Below are positions 15,215-17,425 of a stretch of DNA of 17,425 nt, piece after piece; position 1 is the first letter of the stretch, and the number at the start of each line of letters is the position of its first letter. The stretch spans positions 1 through 17,425 of the forward strand of contig NZ_AJZM02000036.1 in the NCBI RefSeq assembly GCF_000272405.2, read 5' to 3'. The translations under genes and the position numbers were made by a program. The DNA comes from Vibrio tasmaniensis 1F-187 (GTDB taxonomy: Bacteria > Pseudomonadota > Gammaproteobacteria > Enterobacterales > Vibrionaceae). The notes below the pieces were generated by a model. That model ran no database searches and was not told the origin of the DNA. It saw nothing but the letters and a program-made list of their open reading frames with translations.

Positions 15215-15805
15215 TTACCAGTTGGTTAAGTAGTTTGAGATTAGGTTATTGATCAACTCTTTACCATCGATAGGTTCAGAGGCGAAAAATTTATCATCAA
15301 CGCTAAGTAGAGTAATTCCATGTACTCCAGACCATAATACACGGCTGGCTTTAATGACTTCGCTTTCTGTGTGTTCAGGAGCAATAGCTACCAGCAATTG
15401 CTCTAACATACCTGTCATTCTATCAATACGGTTCGATTGCCATTCAGGAAGGTTTTCACCATTCATGTTGTGCTCAAAGATAAGCTGCCAACGGTGAGGG
15501 TGTTTTTGTGCAAAATCGTGATAGCAGTATGCAAGATTAAAAAGAGCCTGTTGAGGGTTGCTCGATTGTTCAACAGCAGAAGCAGATTGGGACGACAGTT
15601 CATCTAATGTTTGAGCAACAACGTGTAAAAGGAGTAGGTTGTAGTTACCAAATACATTCACCAAGGTGCTAGGGACATAGCCAATCATATTGGCAATTTT
15701 ACGTAGACTTAGCTCGTGATAAGAGTGCTCTTCTAAGAAGTCGGTTACCGTCTTTAAGGTTAATTGCACTAATTGTTCGCGAGTATGATCGTTTCGTCTT
15801 GCCAT
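15215..15805 (-). CDS. TetR-family repressor
   Basis: This is a TetR-type regulator of 196 residues. The N-terminal helix-turn-helix lies at about 10-56 (LSLRKIANMIGYVPSTLVNVFGN). The C-terminal ligand domain carries VLWSGVHGITLL, which fits the WHG subtype of TetR C-terminal domains. It is the first gene of an operon with the downstream MFS/acyltransferase gene. A palindrome at 15823-15835, overlapping the predicted transcription start, points to autoregulation. The ligand may be a fatty acid, acyl-CoA or lysolipid, given the partner gene, but that is inference. The Shine-Dalgarno is weak (AGAAAG). The neighbouring gene at 16003 is divergent and could also be affected. Confidence 0.88.
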   Translation of the reverse strand: MARRNDHTREQLVQLTLKTVTDFLEEHSYHELSLRKIANMIGYVPSTLVNVFGNYNLLLLHVVAQTLDELSSQSASAVEQSSNPQQALFNLAYCYHDFAQKHPHRWQLIFEHNMNGENLPEWQSNRIDRMTGMLEQLLVAIAPEHTESEVIKASRVLWSGVHGITLLSVDDKFFASEPIDGKELINNLISNYLTNW

Positions 15806-15822
15806 GAGTACTTTCTATTAAA

Positions 15823-15835
15823 TGAACATCGTTCA
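15823..15835. promoter_or_regulatory. Palindromic operator, probably for the TetR protein
   Basis: TGAAC-ATC-GTTCA is a perfect palindrome with a 3-bp centre, the size and form common for TetR-family operators. It covers the predicted +1 (about 15831) of the tetR promoter, where a bound repressor would block initiation. Confidence 0.6.
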
Positions 15836-15837
15836 AT

Positions 15838-15866
15838 ATTTTAATGCTGCCCCAGAGTGCCGTCAA
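15838..15866 (-). promoter_or_regulatory. Promoter of the tetR-MFS/acyltransferase operon
   Basis: On the minus strand TTGACG (15861-15866) and TAAAAT (15838-15843) are separated by exactly 17 bp, giving five of six matches to the consensus in each box. Predicted transcription begins near 15831, about 26 nt before the tetR ATG. Confidence 0.65.
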
Positions 15867-16002
15867 TCCCTTCGCTAGTTTAGTAATCAATTAATAGCCG
15901 CAATATTATGATACATGTGTAAACGTCGTGAATATTTCATTGTTCTTTGTTAACGAGTATGATTAAGGTGTCGAAAGATAAAAAAACCTATAAAGGATAA
16001 TA

Positions 16003-16926
16003 ATGAAACGATTTTTCTCACTAGTCGCGATCCTGTTGGTAACAGTCGCGGTGACGCCAATCGCGGAAGCGAAAAAGTTTGGTGGTGGTAAGTCATTTGG
16101 CAAAAGCTTTAAAACGGCTCCAGCACCAAAACAACAAAACACAAATTCGATCCGACAAGATCAAACGGGCAAGAAAACAGCAGCAGCTAACTCTAGCAAG
16201 AAAGGCCTTATGGGCGGTCTGCTAGGTGGTTTACTTGCTGGTGGTCTTTTAGCTGCATTCTTTGGTGGCGCATTTGAAGGTATCCAGTTCATGGATATTT
16301 TAATCATGGGTCTGATTGCTTTCCTAGCGTTTAAATTCCTACGCGGAATGTTGGGTGCGAAGCAGGGCTCAATGAATCAGCAGAATGCACGTGGCCAACA
16401 GCCAGCATTCGGCGGCATGGGTCAGAACAAGTTTGAACAACCTAAGCAACAACCAAATGTTCATAACTTCGAGCAAGCACAGCCTCAATCACAACCTCAT
16501 TCGCAAAATAGCGCTGGTGGTTTCGGTTTTGGTGCACAAAGCGATGTTCCACATAACTACCCACCAGGTTTTGATCAAGCGGCATTCATCAACGGTTCTC
16601 GTGAGCACTACCGTACACTGCAAGGTGCATGGAATCACAACGAGCTAAACACGATTGAAGAATACGTATCTCCAAGCCTATTTGAAGACCTAAAAGCTGA
16701 GCGTAACAAGCTAGACGGTGATCAGCACACAGACGTAATGTACGTTGATGCTGAAATCGTTCGCGCAGATCACGATGGTAGTAAAGCACAGCTAAGCCTT
16801 CAGTTTAGCGGTCGCTACCGTGACACCGCAGACGGCATTGAAGAAGATATCACTGATATCTGGCACTTAGAGCGTGACCTAACGACTCAAAATGCACCTT
16901 GGTTAATTGTTGGTATTCAAGGTTAA
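16003..16926 (+). CDS. Tim44-like domain protein, exported/membrane
   Basis: The 307-residue protein starts with a signal peptide (MKRFFSLVAILLV, likely cut after AEA23). A Gly/Ser/Lys-rich segment with KKFGGGKSFGKSF follows. Then come a glycine-leucine stretch (69-90), a clear membrane helix (97-115), a glutamine-rich low-complexity linker (122-180), and a C-terminal Tim44-like domain (about 186-306, with YVSPSLFEDL, VDAEIVRAD and DIWHLERDL). Bacterial proteins of this layout are widespread; their function is not established, and the mitochondrial import role of Tim44 should not be assumed. The ATG has AAAGGA with 5-nt spacing. The gene is monocistronic, with a strong terminator just downstream, and divergent from tetR. 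Confidence 0.87.
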   Translation: MKRFFSLVAILLVTVAVTPIAEAKKFGGGKSFGKSFKTAPAPKQQNTNSIRQDQTGKKTAAANSSKKGLMGGLLGGLLAGGLLAAFFGGAFEGIQFMDILIMGLIAFLAFKFLRGMLGAKQGSMNQQNARGQQPAFGGMGQNKFEQPKQQPNVHNFEQAQPQSQPHSQNSAGGFGFGAQSDVPHNYPPGFDQAAFINGSREHYRTLQGAWNHNELNTIEEYVSPSLFEDLKAERNKLDGDQHTDVMYVDAEIVRADHDGSKAQLSLQFSGRYRDTADGIEEDITDIWHLERDLTTQNAPWLIVGIQG

Positions 16927-16986
16927 TTCCACGATTTAACTAAACATCAATATGATGTAGTTATTCGGAATAACGGCAAATAATTC

Positions 16987-17021
16987 AAAGCCCCTGCTGA
17001 GAAATCAGCAGGGGCTTTTTT
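16987..17021 (+). terminator. Strong Rho-independent terminator of the Tim44-like gene
   Basis: A perfect 14-bp stem (AAAGCCCCTGCTGA at 16987-17000 with TCAGCAGGGGCTTT at 17005-17018) closes a GAAA tetraloop and is followed by TTT. This is a textbook intrinsic terminator. Its minus-strand flank is also T-rich enough (CTTTGAATTATTT) for weak bidirectional use. Confidence 0.93.
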
Positions 17022-17299
17022 GTGTCTAATGATAGGTATCTGTAAGTCGCAGCAGGGAAATTGGCTTTGAGCTTTTTTTGGGAGGGAGGGGAGAAGTGTT
17101 TTAGATTCACGGAGCAATGCCAATATGACTAACACGTGGTGAACCGACAAAGAACATGTATCGACCAATTGCTTAGGCTGCGTTGCTTATCTGGTTTGTG
17201 AGCGTCATGTTGAAGTGTGGGATCACTGATGTTTGAATAGGCTAGTTCGCTTAGTCTTTTTTGCAGTATTGGGTTGGTGTTTAGTAAGTTGAGGGCGGT
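17022..17299. other. Non-coding intergenic stretch
   Basis: I see no credible gene here. A 73-codon minus-strand frame overlaps the terminator at its 3' end and has no family resemblance. There is a short purine tract GGGAGGGAGGGGAGAAG near 17080-17097. The stretch separates the Tim44-like gene from a tRNA terminator. Confidence 0.5.
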
Positions 17300-17341
17300 G
17301 TTTAGAAAGATAAGTTTAGAAAGACACGTTTAGAAGGATAC
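17279..17341. repeat. 14-bp tandem repeat, three copies plus one degenerate
   Basis: Three contiguous units start GTTTAGAA: GTTTAGAAAGATAA (17300-17313), GTTTAGAAAGACAC (17314-17327) and GTTTAGAAGGATAC (17328-17341). A degenerate fourth, GTTTAGTAAGTTGA, lies at 17279-17292. They sit beyond the terminator of the tRNA gene. Function is unknown. Confidence 0.75.
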
Positions 17342-17354
17342 AGAGCTCAGAAAC

Positions 17355-17386
17355 GAAAAAAGCCAACTCAATGAGTTGGCTTTTCG
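17355..17386 (-). terminator. Terminator downstream of the tRNA gene
   Basis: AAAAGCCAACT (17358-17368) pairs with AGTTGGCTTTT (17374-17384) around a CAATG loop. On the minus strand it ends in TTTTTTCG. It starts 24 bp past the 3' end of the tRNA gene and fits the end of a tRNA transcript. Confidence 0.85.
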
Positions 17387-17407
17387 ATTTTCCAATTAAG
17401 GAGAATA

Positions 17408-17425
17408 TGGTGGAGGGAGACGGAT
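17408..17425 (-). tRNA. 3' end of a tRNA gene, truncated by the window
   Basis: The minus strand reads ATCCGTCTCCCTCCACCA. This parses as the last two bases of the T-loop, a T-stem strand beginning with the required C61 (CCGTC), a 7-base acceptor strand TCCCTCC, an A discriminator and an encoded CCA. The 5' acceptor strand would begin GGAGGG. The A73 and this acceptor would suit a Vibrio tRNA-Tyr, but the anticodon is outside the window, so the isotype is not assigned. A terminator follows in the right place. Confidence 0.75.

Noticed and set aside
16947..17168. 73-codon minus-strand frame
   Set aside because: It overlaps the strong terminator of the Tim44-like gene and shows no ribosome binding site or family resemblance.
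1..17425. CRISPR array, phage, transposon or defence island
   Set aside because: No spaced identical repeats, transposase, integrase, nuclease or toxin-antitoxin genes were seen. The gene content is core metabolism and common transporters.

Overview
The window looks like ordinary chromosomal DNA of a marine gammaproteobacterium, most likely a Vibrio (Vibrionaceae). This is inferred from the close similarity of AlaA and MenB to the E. coli proteins, the complete menFDHBCE order, the MenB N-terminus ([13 protein letters not shown]), and the moderate-to-low GC content with clean sigma70-style promoters and terminators. I see no transposase, integrase, phage gene, CRISPR array or toxin/defence island. 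I did not find a complete novel system; the unexplained parts are mostly small genes and regulatory structures.

Layout. 1-253: non-coding, ending in the terminator of alaA. 254-1486 (-): alaA, an alanine-forming aminotransferase. 1487-1766: divergent promoter region. 1767-9159 (+): the menaquinone cluster menF-menD-menH-menB-menC-menE, which takes chorismate through isochorismate, SEPHCHC, SHCHC and o-succinylbenzoate (OSB) to OSB-CoA and then 1,4-dihydroxy-2-naphthoyl-CoA. In pathway order the enzymes act MenF, MenD, MenH, MenC, MenE, MenB. Two internal hairpins (before menB and before menC) may tune the downstream genes. 9305-10768 (-): a PTS sugar permease IICB of the NagE/glucose family, divergent from a DsdC-like LysR regulator (10944-11822, +). 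11929-12096 (+): an unannotated 55-residue membrane protein gene with its own plausible promoter, Shine-Dalgarno site and terminator. 12258-13178 (-): a YeiH-family membrane protein, with a 12-bp inverted repeat and a direct repeat upstream. 13323-15805 (-): a tetR-lplT/plsC operon, encoding a TetR repressor and a fused lysophospholipid-flippase-like MFS plus acyltransferase. The promoter carries a palindromic operator at the predicted start site. 16003-16926 (+): an exported or membrane Tim44-like protein with a strong terminator. 17022-17407: non-coding, with a 14-bp tandem repeat and a tRNA terminator. 17408-17425 (-): the 3' end of a tRNA gene cut by the window edge.

The clear functional unit is the menaquinone operon, which supports anaerobic respiration. 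The TetR/MFS-acyltransferase pair suggests membrane phospholipid turnover. The PTS/LysR pair suggests a locally controlled amino-sugar or hexose uptake gene separate from the usual nag cluster. Gene identities rest on remembered family sequences and visible motifs; no database search was run.
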